A stretch of 35,602 bases of DNA from Sphaerisporangium rufum (GCF_016863395.1 NZ_BOOU01000040.1:1-35602), one strand, 5' to 3'; positions 1-7,825 are shown, numbered from the stretch's first letter. Numbers and translations: made by a program. The notes: generated by a model from the letters alone, not told the origin.

Positions 1-118
1 GGGGCATCGTCCGTTGGAGACGGGCGGTGTCACTTTCGGTGGAGGGCCGGCCGGTGGGCTCCGCGGCGGGAGCGGCCGGGGCGGACTGCGTCGGATTCAT
101 CGGATGGCGTACGCCCAT
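1..118 (-). CDS. N-terminus of unidentified protein, cut by window edge
   Basis: A reverse-strand reading frame opens at an ATG at 118-116 and runs off the left edge, giving 39 residues. GGAAG lies five bases before this ATG, a fair ribosome binding site. A second in-frame ATG at 100 has none. The visible part is rich in Pro, Ala, Thr and Ser and looks disordered, so no domain can be named. It lies 118 bases downstream of the GTTWD-repeat peptide gene on the same strand, the place where a modification enzyme of a RiPP cluster would be expected. That role is inference. Third-position GC is only moderate, so the frame is uncertain. Confidence 0.4.
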   Translation of the reverse strand, partial: MGVRHPMNPTQSAPAAPAAEPTGRPSTESDTARLQRTMP

Positions 119-236
119 CCGGTCTTCCGGAAAGTCCAGGTCATTCGATATGCGGCCGGTTCAAGAATTCAGCGCGACCGGCGGTTCATTCGGAAAATCA
201 GTGAGAAGCGATTTTTTCGGCTGTGCGGGCGTCTTT

Positions 237-380
237 TCAGTCCCAGGTGGTGCCGGGGGTGCGGGAGAAGGAGTCCCAGGTGGTGCCGGCTGTCCGGGAG
301 TCCCAGGTGGTGCCCGCGGTCCGGGAGAACGAGTCCCAGGTGGTGCCGGCGGAGCGGAGGGCGGCGGCGGTGGCGTTCAT
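237..380 (-). CDS. 47-aa peptide with four GTTWD repeats, candidate multi-core RiPP precursor
   Basis: The frame starts at ATG 380-378, with AGGA at 387-390 six bases upstream, and stops at TGA 239-237. The first ten residues form an Ala-rich leader-like stretch. Four copies of AGTTWD or PGTTWD follow, separated by SFSRT or SRT, and the last one ends exactly at the stop codon. Repeat spacings are 33, 27 and 33 bp, all multiples of three, and almost every codon ends in G or C; both argue for real coding. I do not recognise a named family. Repeated Thr-Thr-Trp-Asp cores recall graspetides (Thr-to-Asp side-chain esters made by ATP-grasp ligases) or Asp-modified imiditides. A radical-SAM cyclophane over W-x-x is less likely because the last core has nothing after Asp. 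Modifying enzymes would lie left of the window. Confidence 0.72.
   Translation of the reverse strand: MNATAAALRSAGTTWDSFSRTAGTTWDSRTAGTTWDSFSRTPGTTWD
239..347. repeat. Four direct copies of a 16-bp repeat encoding the GTTWD cores
   Basis: The forward-strand unit AGTCCCAGGTGGTGCC is present without change at 239-254, 272-287, 299-314 and 332-347. The inter-unit segments vary while the units stay identical. This fits recent internal duplication or selection on the peptide cores. Confidence 0.9.
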
Positions 381-386
381 TTCTTT

Positions 387-391
387 TCCTC
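387..391 (-). promoter_or_regulatory. Ribosome binding site of GTTWD peptide
   Basis: GAGGA is read on the reverse strand, six bases before ATG 380. It decides this start over an out-of-frame ATG at 393-391, which has no purine-rich site in front. Confidence 0.65.
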
Positions 392-468
392 ATTTCCGGG
401 GAGCCGGTGTTTCGTCCTTACACCATTAACTTTCCGGCATTCACCGGCCCCGGAACAGAGAGAACGGC

Positions 469-503
469 GGCAGCAAGCTGCACGCCGCTGACCGCTTGCT
501 GCC
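469..503. promoter_or_regulatory. 10-bp perfect inverted repeat between divergent genes
   Basis: GGCAGCAAGC at 469-478 and GCTTGCTGCC at 494-503 are exact inverted copies around a 15-base spacer. They lie in the 280-bp gap between the reverse-strand GTTWD peptide and the forward secreted-protein gene. No T-run follows, so an operator for a dimeric regulator is more plausible than a terminator. The rest of the 381-660 gap shows nothing I can support. Confidence 0.4.
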
Positions 504-660
504 ATCCGCCGCGCCCCGGCATCGGCGAGACCCGGGCGGACCTCTGCCGGGCGCCCCCGGCTCCGCGACCACCGGAGGTCATCTCCGCAGGTCAGCGAGG
601 TGAGCGACCGGTCCCGGCCACGGTTTCCAACTTTTCCTGGAGTTCGCGCGTCATAGGGGC

Positions 661-1572
661 ATGAGATCTCGGACAGCCGTCGCGGCGCTTCTCCTGGCCG
701 CCGTGATACCGATCGGCCCGCCCGCGACCGCCGGCACGACCGTCAAGACCGGTGCCGCCGGTACCGCGGCGACGATCGCGTACGCGAAGCTCGCGCCGGA
801 CTGGCAGCTGGTGCTGACCGACGGGAGAAAGGTGAACGTCCCGCAGGCGTTCGTCAAGGCGCCCGCCGACGCGGTCAACAGCGGATATCCGGTGCCGTTC
901 GTGATCAGCGAGGACGGGCGGCATTTCTTCTACTACCGCAGATCCGACGGGCTGCTGGTCGAGCGGATGCTCGGCGGCGGGGAGCGGGTGGTGTCCCGGC
1001 GGATCACGGTGGACAACGTCGGCGAGGAGTGGCCGATGGTGTCGGCCGACGGGAGTTACGTCATCACCAGGACCTCGGCGCCGGGACTGGGGGTCTTCGT
1101 GGACCTGCGGACCGGCAAGACCGCTGGACCGCCGGAGAAGGACGACACCTGGGCCGTCGCGGGGTTCAGCCCGGACCAGCAGCGACTGCTGCTCGCCAAG
1201 GAACGCGAACTCGTCGTGTTCGACCGCGGGCTGCGGGCCCGCAAGCGGCTGAAGTCGTCGCTGGAACCGTGGGCGCTGGCGAACGACCACGTCACCGCGG
1301 CGGTACCGGTCTGCAAGAAGGACCGGTGCCGCGGGCTGCGCCTGCTCGACCTGCGCACCGGCCGGGCGACCGCCCCGGTGACCGTGCGGTTGCCGAGCGG
1401 GCGGTACATCGACGACCTGAACTTCGACCGGGCCGGCCGGGTGATCGTCCGGACGGCCACCCGGACGAAGATCACCTTCTACCGCGCGTCCGCGAAGACC
1501 GGCAAGGTGAAGAAGCTGCGCACGGTCACCAGGGTGAAGGGCCGGGTGCTGCCCGGCGACGACCGGCTGTGA
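661..1572 (+). CDS. Secreted WD40/TolB-like beta-propeller protein
   Basis: 303 residues. Residues 1-24 form a signal peptide (basic MRSR, an Ala/Leu core, cut near TAG). The remainder has repeated beta-strand segments typical of TolB/WD40-like propellers: LVLTDGR, FVISEDGRHFFYYRR, MVSADGSYVIT, AGFSPDQQRLLLAKE and LVVFDRG. It carries two cysteines (CKKDRC) on one loop. No catalytic motif is visible; such proteins usually bind or report rather than catalyse. The ATG at 661 has only a poor AGGGG directly before it. The gene stands alone and converges with the ArsR regulator. Exact function unknown. Confidence 0.75.
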   Translation: MRSRTAVAALLLAAVIPIGPPATAGTTVKTGAAGTAATIAYAKLAPDWQLVLTDGRKVNVPQAFVKAPADAVNSGYPVPFVISEDGRHFFYYRRSDGLLVERMLGGGERVVSRRITVDNVGEEWPMVSADGSYVITRTSAPGLGVFVDLRTGKTAGPPEKDDTWAVAGFSPDQQRLLLAKERELVVFDRGLRARKRLKSSLEPWALANDHVTAAVPVCKKDRCRGLRLLDLRTGRATAPVTVRLPSGRYIDDLNFDRAGRVIVRTATRTKITFYRASAKTGKVKKLRTVTRVKGRVLPGDDRL

Positions 1573-1584
1573 GGGCCGGCTGTC

Positions 1585-1657
1585 ACGACCGGCTGAGCGG
1601 GCCGGCTAAGAGGCCCGGCTAAGCGGGCCGGTTAAGCGGGCCGGTTAAGCGGGCCGG
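1585..1657. repeat. 13-bp tandem repeat (CGGGCCGGTTAAG)
   Basis: About five to six head-to-tail units follow the stop codon of the preceding gene. Those at 1598-1610, 1611-1623, 1624-1636 and 1637-1649 are clear, with CTAAG in the older units and TTAAG in the newer ones. It is a non-coding minisatellite between convergent genes. Confidence 0.75.
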
Positions 1658-1721
1658 ACGGGCACCCGGCCCGTGGCCGGCTCAGGCCCCGGCGGCCGGG
1701 GGTGGGCCCGCCGGGTGAGGT

Positions 1722-1760
1722 CCCTGACCGGAGGACGCGGCGAACGGCCTCCGGTCAGGG
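1722..1760. terminator. Bidirectional terminator-like hairpin
   Basis: A perfect 13-bp stem pairs CCCTGACCGGAGG at 1722-1734 with 1748-1760 around a 13-base loop. It lies between two converging genes and overlaps the last codons of the reverse-strand one. There is no T-run, as is usual in high-GC actinomycetes. Confidence 0.65.
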
Positions 1761-2723
1761 GGCCGCGGTGATGAGGCTCTCGGCCGCGGCGGTGCGGGCG
1801 TACAGGACGAACCGGCCGGCCCGGTGCGTGCTGACCAGGCCCGCCTCGCGCAGCGCGGTGAGGTGCTGGGAGACGCCGGCCGCCGAGATGCCGGTGCGGC
1901 GTGCCAGCTCGGTGGTGGAGGCCGGCGCGGCCAGTTCGGCGAGCAGCAGGGTCCGGGACCGGCCGATGACGGCGGCGATCGCGTCGGTTCGCGGGGACGG
2001 CCGCTGCTCCCACAGCGTGCCGGTGCCGCGGGCGCGATAGGCGACCTGCGGGATCAGCGGCGGCCGTATCCAACTGAGGCTCTGTGAGGCGAACGCGGAC
2101 GGGACCAGCAGCAGGCCGGGCCCGGGGGTCTCCCGGGTCATCTGGCACTGCTTGCGTACCAGGCGCAGCGTGTTGTCGTCCCAGCTCAGCGAGGAGTGCA
2201 GGTCGTCGAACAGGTGCCCGACCCCGCGTTCGGCCGCCTGGCGCGCCCGGTGGTACACGTCGGCGTCCAGCACCGCGCGGATCCGCGCCCAGTAAGGGGC
2301 GAGGGCGAGCTCCCAGTAGACCTCGATCTCCGCGATGAGCTTGGCCAGCCGGCCGGCCGGGTCGGCGGCCAGGGCGCGGCGGCGGGGGCTGCCGGGCAGC
2401 TTGGCCAGGTCGGCGCGGACATGCTCGGCCGGGGTCGCCCGGATCGCGGCCAGCTCCGCCTCGATGGCCGGGGCGGGGTCGTCCGGCGGCGGGGTGAGGA
2501 AGTCGGGGATGTAGCTGCCCGCCGGGACCAGCTCGGCCAGCCAGCCCGAGTACAGGCCGGCCGCGGCCACCCGGGGATGCACCTGGGCGGCCCAGGGGCG
2601 GTGCACCGGATGGGTGGTGGTGCCGCGCAGCAGCCGGTAGCTGGTGACGACCTCCCACATCGGAGAGACCGCGAACCGGGTGCGGGCCAGGTCGTCCGCC
2701 GAGAAGGCCAGTTCGGAGCGCAC
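1755..2723 (-). CDS. ArsR/SmtB-type transcriptional regulator (DUF5937-like N-terminus)
   Basis: 322 residues, starting at GTG 2723 with AAGG about six bases upstream. The long N-terminal part (about 1-240) resembles the DUF5937 region found in actinomycete ArsR proteins. The C-terminal 70 residues hold a winged helix-turn-helix: TTELARRTGISAAGVSQHL, then LREAGLV and a wing ending in FVLYART. No metal-binding ELCVCDL motif is seen, so the signal is probably not a metal. It is divergent from the adjacent MFS transporter and most likely controls it, and itself, from the shared 70-bp gap. The family is clear; target and ligand are inferred. Confidence 0.85.
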   Translation of the reverse strand: MRSELAFSADDLARTRFAVSPMWEVVTSYRLLRGTTTHPVHRPWAAQVHPRVAAAGLYSGWLAELVPAGSYIPDFLTPPPDDPAPAIEAELAAIRATPAEHVRADLAKLPGSPRRRALAADPAGRLAKLIAEIEVYWELALAPYWARIRAVLDADVYHRARQAAERGVGHLFDDLHSSLSWDDNTLRLVRKQCQMTRETPGPGLLLVPSAFASQSLSWIRPPLIPQVAYRARGTGTLWEQRPSPRTDAIAAVIGRSRTLLLAELAAPASTTELARRTGISAAGVSQHLTALREAGLVSTHRAGRFVLYARTAAAESLITAAP

Positions 2724-2793
2724 GGAAGGCCCTTCGATTCGGTCTGGACTTAATCAGTGGCCACGAGTTTACTTCCGAGCCGAAGATCCCGGC

Positions 2794-4017
2794 ATGTTGT
2801 CCACCTTCAGCGGGCTGCCGCGCGCGGCCTGGGTCATCTTCGCCGGGACGGTGGTGAACCGGCTCGGCTACGTGGTGACCCCGTTCCTGGTCTTCTACCT
2901 GGCCTCCCGCGGGATCTCCACCGAGCAGACCCCGTACGTGCTCGGCGCGCTGGGCGCGGGCAACCTGGTCGGCCCGGTCGTCGGCGGGCTGCTCGCCGAC
3001 CGGGTGGGGCGGCGTCCGACGATGCTGGCCGGCCTGGCGGGCACCGCGGTGGCCCAGGGTCTGCTGTTCGTCGCGCCGGGCGTGCTCACCCTGGCCCTGG
3101 CCGCCGCGTTCCTCAGCACGGCGGGTTCCCTAGTCGGCCCGGCCGCCGGGGCGCTGCTGACCGACGCGGTGCCGGCCGACCGGCGGCGGGCGGCGTTCGC
3201 ACTGTTCCACTGGGCGGTGAACATCGGCACCGCGGCCGCCGGCATCCTCGGCGGCTATCTCGCCGGCCACGGCTACTGGCTGCTGTTCGCCCTGGACGCG
3301 GTGACCGCGCTGGCCTTCGCCGCCATCGCCGCCACGCTGCTGCCGGCCGGCCGCGGCCCGGCGGCCCGGCCGGACGGGCCGGCCGGTGGGTCCGGCTACC
3401 GGGTGGTGCTGGCCGACCCGCTGATGCGGGCGCTGCTCCCGCTGTTCGGCGTCGCACTGATCATCTACTCGTTCACCGAGGTGTGCCTGCCGCTGGCGAT
3501 CCGCGACGACGGCCTGCCGCCCGCCACCTACGGGCTGATGGCCACGCTCAACGCGGTGCTGGTCGTGGTGTTGCAGCCGATCGCCACCCAGCTGCTGGCC
3601 CGGCGCCCGCAGATCCCGGTGTACGTGGCCGCCAGCGTGCTGATCTCCGCCGGCGTCGCGCTGACCGGGGTGGCGGATGGCGCCTGGGCCTACGCCGGCA
3701 CCGTCGTTCTGTGGTCCGCCGGGGAGGCGATGGTCGGCGGCCTGCAGGGCGCGATGATCGCCGGGCTGGCCCCGGCGGACGCCCGCGGCCGTTACCAGGG
3801 GGCCTTCCAGTGGACCTGGGGCATCGCCCGCTTCCTCGCCCTGGGGGCCGGTACGGCCCTGTACGCGACGGCCGGCCCGGCGGTGGTCTGGTGGTTCAGC
3901 GCGATCGCCGGAACCGCGGCCGCCCTCGGCGTCGCCGCCCTCGGCCCGGCCATCGCCCGCCGTACCGCTCCGCCGGCGCCGGCTCCCGCCGCCACCCCGG
4001 CCACCGCTGACCGGTAG
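2794..4017 (+). CDS. MFS drug/multidrug-type efflux transporter
   Basis: 407 residues from ATG 2794, with about 12 hydrophobic segments. MFS motif A, GGLLADRVGRRPTM, lies at residues 64-77 between helices 2 and 3. The first helix (VIFAGTVVNRLGYVVTPFL) and the GPAAGALLTDAVPADRRRAAF stretch fit the DHA1/YceL-MdtH type. The frame is open further upstream (to 2644), but that part overlaps the regulator and is hydrophilic; residue 1 at 2794 places helix 1 correctly. The ribosome binding site is weak. Control by the divergent ArsR protein is likely. Substrate unknown. Confidence 0.85.
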   Translation: MLSTFSGLPRAAWVIFAGTVVNRLGYVVTPFLVFYLASRGISTEQTPYVLGALGAGNLVGPVVGGLLADRVGRRPTMLAGLAGTAVAQGLLFVAPGVLTLALAAAFLSTAGSLVGPAAGALLTDAVPADRRRAAFALFHWAVNIGTAAAGILGGYLAGHGYWLLFALDAVTALAFAAIAATLLPAGRGPAARPDGPAGGSGYRVVLADPLMRALLPLFGVALIIYSFTEVCLPLAIRDDGLPPATYGLMATLNAVLVVVLQPIATQLLARRPQIPVYVAASVLISAGVALTGVADGAWAYAGTVVLWSAGEAMVGGLQGAMIAGLAPADARGRYQGAFQWTWGIARFLALGAGTALYATAGPAVVWWFSAIAGTAAALGVAALGPAIARRTAPPAPAPAATPATADR

Positions 4018-4032
4018 CCGCCGGCCGGGAGG

Positions 4033-5508
4033 TCAGCGGGGGCCGTCCCGGCCGGCGGCGGACCGCCGCGCGGGTGCGGCGGCGGCGTCGGCGGGGTCGG
4101 CGGCCATCCGGGCGGCGGTCAGCCGCCACAGGAGGGCCTGCAGCAGGGCGAGTCCCAGGGCGAAGGGCATCAGGGTCCACGCCCCGGCGTGCTGCGCGAT
4201 GGTGCCGGCCACCCAGGGGAGCGCGCCGCCGCCGGCGACCGACACCGCGTTCAGCACGCCGATGGCCGTGGCGACCAGCCGGGGCTCGGTCAGCCGCGGC
4301 ACCACCGCCATGGCGGTCGGGAACAGCGGCCCGAGGAAGAAGCCGAGCAGCACGAACCCGGCGTCCGCCACCGCGGTCACCGGGACCGCCCAGATCAGCG
4401 CCACGGCCGCGGTGACCCCGGCCAGGCAGACGAGGGTCATGCCGTTCAGCGTCAGGCCGGCGCGGGCCGCGATCGGGCTGATCAGGAACCGGCCCAGCGT
4501 GAGGCCGAGCCAGTAGCCGCTGATCACGTAGCCGGCGGCCAGGACCGGCTGGCCGTGCTCGGCGACCAGGTAGGTGAAGCCCCAGTTGCCGACGCTGAGC
4601 TCCAGGCCGACGTAGACGGTGAGGAACGCCGAGGCCAGCAGCACCGCGGGCGTGCGCAGCGCGCGGCCGAGCAGGCCGCCCCGCGCCGGTCCGGCGGCAT
4701 CGGGCCGCCCGGTGTCCTTGCCCACGGTGTCCTTGCCCGCGGTGTCCTTGCCCGCGGTGTCCTTGCCCGCGGTGTCCTTGCCCGCGGTGTCCTTGCCCGC
4801 GGTGTCCTTGCCCGCGAGGCTCCGAGCCCCGGTGCCCTGAGCCTCGATGTCCTGGACCCTGGTGTCCTGAGCCGTGGTGTCCTGGGCCGTCACGCCGCCG
4901 GCGCGCGGATGGATCAGCAGGAAGCCCGCCAGCAGCGGCACGGCGAGCAGGGCGAGGATCAGCCACACCATCGGCCACGGCGCCCAGGTGAGCGTCCAGG
5001 CGGCCAGCGGCGGCCCGGCCAGCGCGCCGATGCCGAAGAAGGCGTGCAGGTGGTTGAGCAGCCTGGTCGCCGACGGAAGCCGGGTCAGGTACACGTTGAG
5101 CCCGGCCTCGAGGACGCCGACGCCGTATCCCGCCACCGCCTGGGCCGCCAGCAGCGCCGCGAACGGCGGGCGGGCCGCGGTGCAGAACGCGGCGAGCGCG
5201 AAGACACCGCAGCCGACGGCGAGGCTGCCCCGGACGCCGAGGCGGTGAACCATCGCACCGGTGGCGGAGCTGCCGAGCATGAACCCGGCGGAGATCGCGA
5301 AGAAGGTGAGGCCGATCGTCGCGTTGTCGACGCGGTAGTCGGCGATCTGCGCGGGCAGCAGCACGCCGGGCACCCCGGCGTTGATCCCTACCAGCACGAA
5401 GGTGATGTTGGCCAGCGTTACCGACGCGCGCCGCCGGCGGACAGAGACGTGCACGAAACCCCCGCTCGCTGTGCGCCGCGCCCGATATGCGGACGGCGCG
5501 CCGGTCAT
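4033..5508 (-). CDS. MFS transporter with AGKDT-repeat central loop
   Basis: 491 residues and about 12 membrane segments in two halves, similar to FucP-like or unclassified MFS carriers of actinomycetes (VLVGINAGVPGVLLPAQIADY, then FAISAGFMLGSSATGAMVHRLG). The cytoplasmic loop between helices 6 and 7 (about residues 207-266) is unusual: it consists of five-residue repeats, first degenerate (AQDTT, VQDIE) and then clean AGKDT copies. ATG 5508 has little ribosome binding signal. A GTG at 5454 with GGGGG before it is an alternative that removes an 18-residue hydrophilic start. It converges with the preceding MFS gene 16 bp away. Substrate unknown. Confidence 0.8.
   Translation of the reverse strand: MTGAPSAYRARRTASGGFVHVSVRRRRASVTLANITFVLVGINAGVPGVLLPAQIADYRVDNATIGLTFFAISAGFMLGSSATGAMVHRLGVRGSLAVGCGVFALAAFCTAARPPFAALLAAQAVAGYGVGVLEAGLNVYLTRLPSATRLLNHLHAFFGIGALAGPPLAAWTLTWAPWPMVWLILALLAVPLLAGFLLIHPRAGGVTAQDTTAQDTRVQDIEAQGTGARSLAGKDTAGKDTAGKDTAGKDTAGKDTAGKDTVGKDTGRPDAAGPARGGLLGRALRTPAVLLASAFLTVYVGLELSVGNWGFTYLVAEHGQPVLAAGYVISGYWLGLTLGRFLISPIAARAGLTLNGMTLVCLAGVTAAVALIWAVPVTAVADAGFVLLGFFLGPLFPTAMAVVPRLTEPRLVATAIGVLNAVSVAGGGALPWVAGTIAQHAGAWTLMPFALGLALLQALLWRLTAARMAADPADAAAAPARRSAAGRDGPR
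4711..4890. repeat. 15-bp coding minisatellite, about 12 units
   Basis: Seven near-identical units of GGTGTCCTTGCCCGC run from 4711 to 4815. One strongly diverged unit follows, then four degenerate ones (4831-4890, GGTGTCCTGAGCCGT type). The unit keeps the frame of the transporter. The gradient from degenerate to identical suggests recent expansion at the low-coordinate end. Confidence 0.92.
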
Positions 5509-5852
5509 GGTAACAGCCGGGCAAAGCCGGCCGGCATCCGCTCGGTCCCCGAAAATTTCACGGCCCGCATTCGCCGATTGCGGTGGTCGGTCGGCGATGG
5601 CCAGGGATGACGCACATCAGCAGCCAAGATCACTGTCGCAATTTTCGGCGAATCTTTGACAGTTCCGGGACACGGGCGAACACTTGCGCCGTCGGCGGCC
5701 ACCGCCGCCGGGATCGCCGGGCCGGGGCCGGCGATCCGGTCGCCGGAGATCTCACGACCGGCCGCCCTCCGCCGGCGGCCCGGCGCACGACACCGGCGCG
5801 CGGTGGCGGTCCCCCGGCCAGGCCGGCCCCTTCCCGAGGAGGTACCACGGAT
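5509..5852. other. Intergenic region between divergent transporter and xylanase genes
   Basis: 344 bp without a convincing gene. TTGACA at 5656-5661 could be a -35 box for the xylanase, but no good -10 hexamer stands 16-18 bp downstream. ACTGTC (5632-5637) and GACAGT (5658-5663) form a short inverted pair. No CebR-type palindrome (TGGGAGCGCTCCCA) is present. GAGGAGG at 5836-5842 serves the xylanase. Confidence 0.35.
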
Positions 5853-6944
5853 ATGTACGACGTTCCTGTCCGAGGCCGCGCGGGCGGTCGCGCCCGGCCG
5901 GTGGTCCGGGTGCTGGCGGTGGTGGCGGCCGTGGTGACGGCGATGGTGCCGAGCGTGGCGCACGCGGCGGTCACCACCAACCAGACCGGCACCAACAACG
6001 GCTACTTCTTCTCGTTCTGGACCGACAGCCAGGGCACCGTGTCCATGGAGCTGGGCTCGGGCGGCAACTACAGCACCTCCTGGCGCAACACCGGCAACTT
6101 CGTGGCGGGCAAGGGCTGGAAGCCCGGCACCCGCCGCACGGTGACCTACTCGGGGAGCTTCAACCCCTCGGGCAACGCCTACCTGACCCTGTACGGCTGG
6201 ACCCGCAGCCCGCTGGTGGAGTACTACATCGTCGACAACTGGGGGACCTACCGCCCCACCGGCACGTTCAAGGGCACCGTCACCTCCGACGGCGGCACCT
6301 ACGACATCTACCAGACCACCCGGTACAACGCCCCGTCCATCGACGGCAACCAGACCTTCAACCAGTACTGGAGCGTCCGCCAGTCCAAGAAGACCGGCGG
6401 CACCATCACCGCCGGCAACCACTTCGACGCCTGGGCCCGGGCCGGCATGCCGCTGGGCAACCACGACTACCAGATCCTGGCCACCGAGGGCTACCAGAGC
6501 AGCGGCAACTCCAACATCACCGTCAACGGCACGTCCGACCCCACCCCCACTCCCACTCCCACTCCCACGCCGACGCCCACCCCGACGGCGACGCCGACCC
6601 CGACGCCCACCGGAGGGAACGGGAGCGGCGCCTGCCGGGTGTCGTACGTCAAGAACGACTGGAACAACGGCTTCACCGCCGAGGTCGCCGTGACCAACAC
6701 CGGCAGCGCCGCGATCAACGGCTGGACCCTGGCCTGGTCGTTCTCCGCCGGCCAGCAGGTCACCAGCTCGTGGAACGCGACCGTGAGCCAGAGCGGCTCC
6801 TCGGTGACCGCGCGCAGCGTGTCCTACAACGGCTCGCTGGCCCCGGGCGCGTCCGCGTCGTTCGGCTTCCAGGGCACCCACAGCGGGAGCAACCCGGCCC
6901 CTTCGGCCTTCAGCCTCAATGGCTCGGCCTGCACCTCCAGCTGA
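5853..6944 (+). CDS. Secreted endo-1,4-beta-xylanase, GH11 with CBM2
   Basis: 363 residues from ATG 5853, with GAGGAGG about ten bases upstream. Residues 1-38 form a long signal peptide ending AHA. The GH11 jelly-roll catalytic domain spans about 40-228. Glu123 ([11 protein letters not shown]) is the expected nucleophile and Glu212 (ATEGYQSSG) the acid/base. A Pro-Thr linker fills about 229-252. A family 2 carbohydrate-binding module spans 257-362 and has Cys259 and a Cys near the C-terminus for the usual disulfide. The enzyme would cut xylan outside the cell while bound to cellulose or xylan. Single gene with its own terminator hairpin. Confidence 0.96.
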   Translation: MYDVPVRGRAGGRARPVVRVLAVVAAVVTAMVPSVAHAAVTTNQTGTNNGYFFSFWTDSQGTVSMELGSGGNYSTSWRNTGNFVAGKGWKPGTRRTVTYSGSFNPSGNAYLTLYGWTRSPLVEYYIVDNWGTYRPTGTFKGTVTSDGGTYDIYQTTRYNAPSIDGNQTFNQYWSVRQSKKTGGTITAGNHFDAWARAGMPLGNHDYQILATEGYQSSGNSNITVNGTSDPTPTPTPTPTPTPTPTATPTPTPTGGNGSGACRVSYVKNDWNNGFTAEVAVTNTGSAAINGWTLAWSFSAGQQVTSSWNATVSQSGSSVTARSVSYNGSLAPGASASFGFQGTHSGSNPAPSAFSLNGSACTSS

Positions 6945-6989
6945 GCCGTGACACCGGCCGCGCGGCAGGGGGCGCGGCCGGCGGGGAAC

Positions 6990-7028
6990 GCGGGGAGCGG
7001 ACGGCAGCGGATGCCGGCCGCTCCCCGC
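6990..7028 (+). terminator. Terminator-like hairpin after xylanase
   Basis: An 11-bp perfect stem pairs GCGGGGAGCGG (6990-7000) with CCGCTCCCCGC (7018-7028), 45 bases after the xylanase stop. There is no T-run. Confidence 0.55.
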
Positions 7029-7115
7029 ACGCGTGTCCGGGGCCGTCCCGCGCCGACGGGTGCGGGCTGGGACGGGTGGGCCGCCGGGCCCGGCGAGGCT
7101 CAATCCGGTTGAACC

Positions 7116-7205
7116 TAAAAGGCTTTTACCGCATGCCGAAAGCTGTTGATCGCGCAACGGCGGGTATGTCAGGATGATCCAAGCGATATGTCATGCATTG
7201 CGCGA
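7116..7205 (+). promoter_or_regulatory. AT-richer regulatory stretch with inverted repeats
   Basis: The 418-bp gap before the first small secreted gene contains an AT-rich block. TAAAA-GGC-TTTTA lies at 7116-7128. An exact 8-bp inverted pair TCGCGCAA (7150-7157) and TTGCGCGA (7198-7205) flanks GGGTAT at 7162-7167, which resembles a SigB/SigF -10 box with GTTG at 7145-7148 in front. The promoter reading is weak. Confidence 0.3.
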
Positions 7206-7362
7206 CTAGTCCTGCATGGGCGATTGCGAATCAGCGCATTCGCCAATGGCATTCCGCGTCGCGGACCAGACCGGCAGGACACATCTCTCCCAGCGGCCGA
7301 CGGCCCCGGCGAGCGCCCTCGCCGGCGGCCGCTTCCGCCTGCCCACCAGAAAGGTGACGACA

Positions 7363-7767
7363 TTGAAGACCTGGCGGCGCGCCGGCCTGTACCTGGGGAT
7401 CTCCTCCCTGGTCACGGCCGGCGCGGTGAATCTGGCGATGCCCGCCCAGGCGGCGGCCTCCTCCAGCGCGATCGTCAAGACCGGCGGCACCCGCGCCGGT
7501 GAGGCCTGGTTCAACCGGTCGAACGGCACCCACTCCAACAAGGCGTGGTTCGACGTCTACGACGCCAAATGCGACGCCGAGCCGGTGTACGTCCAGTACT
7601 CGATCAACGGCGACCTGAAGGACTACACCCAGGAGAACGACGGCGGCTGTGGCACCACCATGGGCGTCAACCTGCAGACCGGATACTTCACCATCAAGTA
7701 CCGCGTCTGCGTGGACAACGGGGTGTTCAGCGACAGCTGCTCCAGCTGGAAGTCCGACCACAACTAG
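7363..7767 (+). CDS. Small secreted four-cysteine protein (copy 1)
   Basis: 134 residues when started at TTG 7363, which has AAAGG eight bases upstream and yields a normal signal peptide (KTWRRAGLYLGISSLVTAGAV, cut after AQA). GTG 7354 or ATG 7216 would add an unneeded hydrophilic tail. The mature part is about 100 residues with four cysteines (DAKCDAE, GGCGTT, YRVCVDN, SDSCSSW), probably two disulfides, and the motifs IVKTGGTR, EAWFNRS, KAWFDVYDAKCDA and LQTGYF. It ends KSDHN. I recognise no named family. A nearly parallel gene follows 58 bp later. Confidence 0.8.
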   Translation: MKTWRRAGLYLGISSLVTAGAVNLAMPAQAAASSSAIVKTGGTRAGEAWFNRSNGTHSNKAWFDVYDAKCDAEPVYVQYSINGDLKDYTQENDGGCGTTMGVNLQTGYFTIKYRVCVDNGVFSDSCSSWKSDHN

Positions 7768-7825
7768 CGGCGGGCCTCCGGCGCGGAGGCACCACCCCGA
7801 TCGCACGAAGGAGAGGGCGAGAACG

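Noticed and set aside
223-429. Forward 68-codon frame with SQVVPAVRE repeats
   Set aside because: It is the complement of the GTTWD repeats. The reverse strand has the better ribosome binding site, the stop exactly after the last repeat and better codon use.
4711-4890. CRISPR-like array
   Set aside because: Units are contiguous with no spacers and keep the reading frame of a transporter; it is a coding minisatellite.
5656-5684. TTGACA as a xylanase promoter
   Set aside because: No acceptable -10 hexamer lies 16-18 bp downstream, so I note it only in the intergenic entry.
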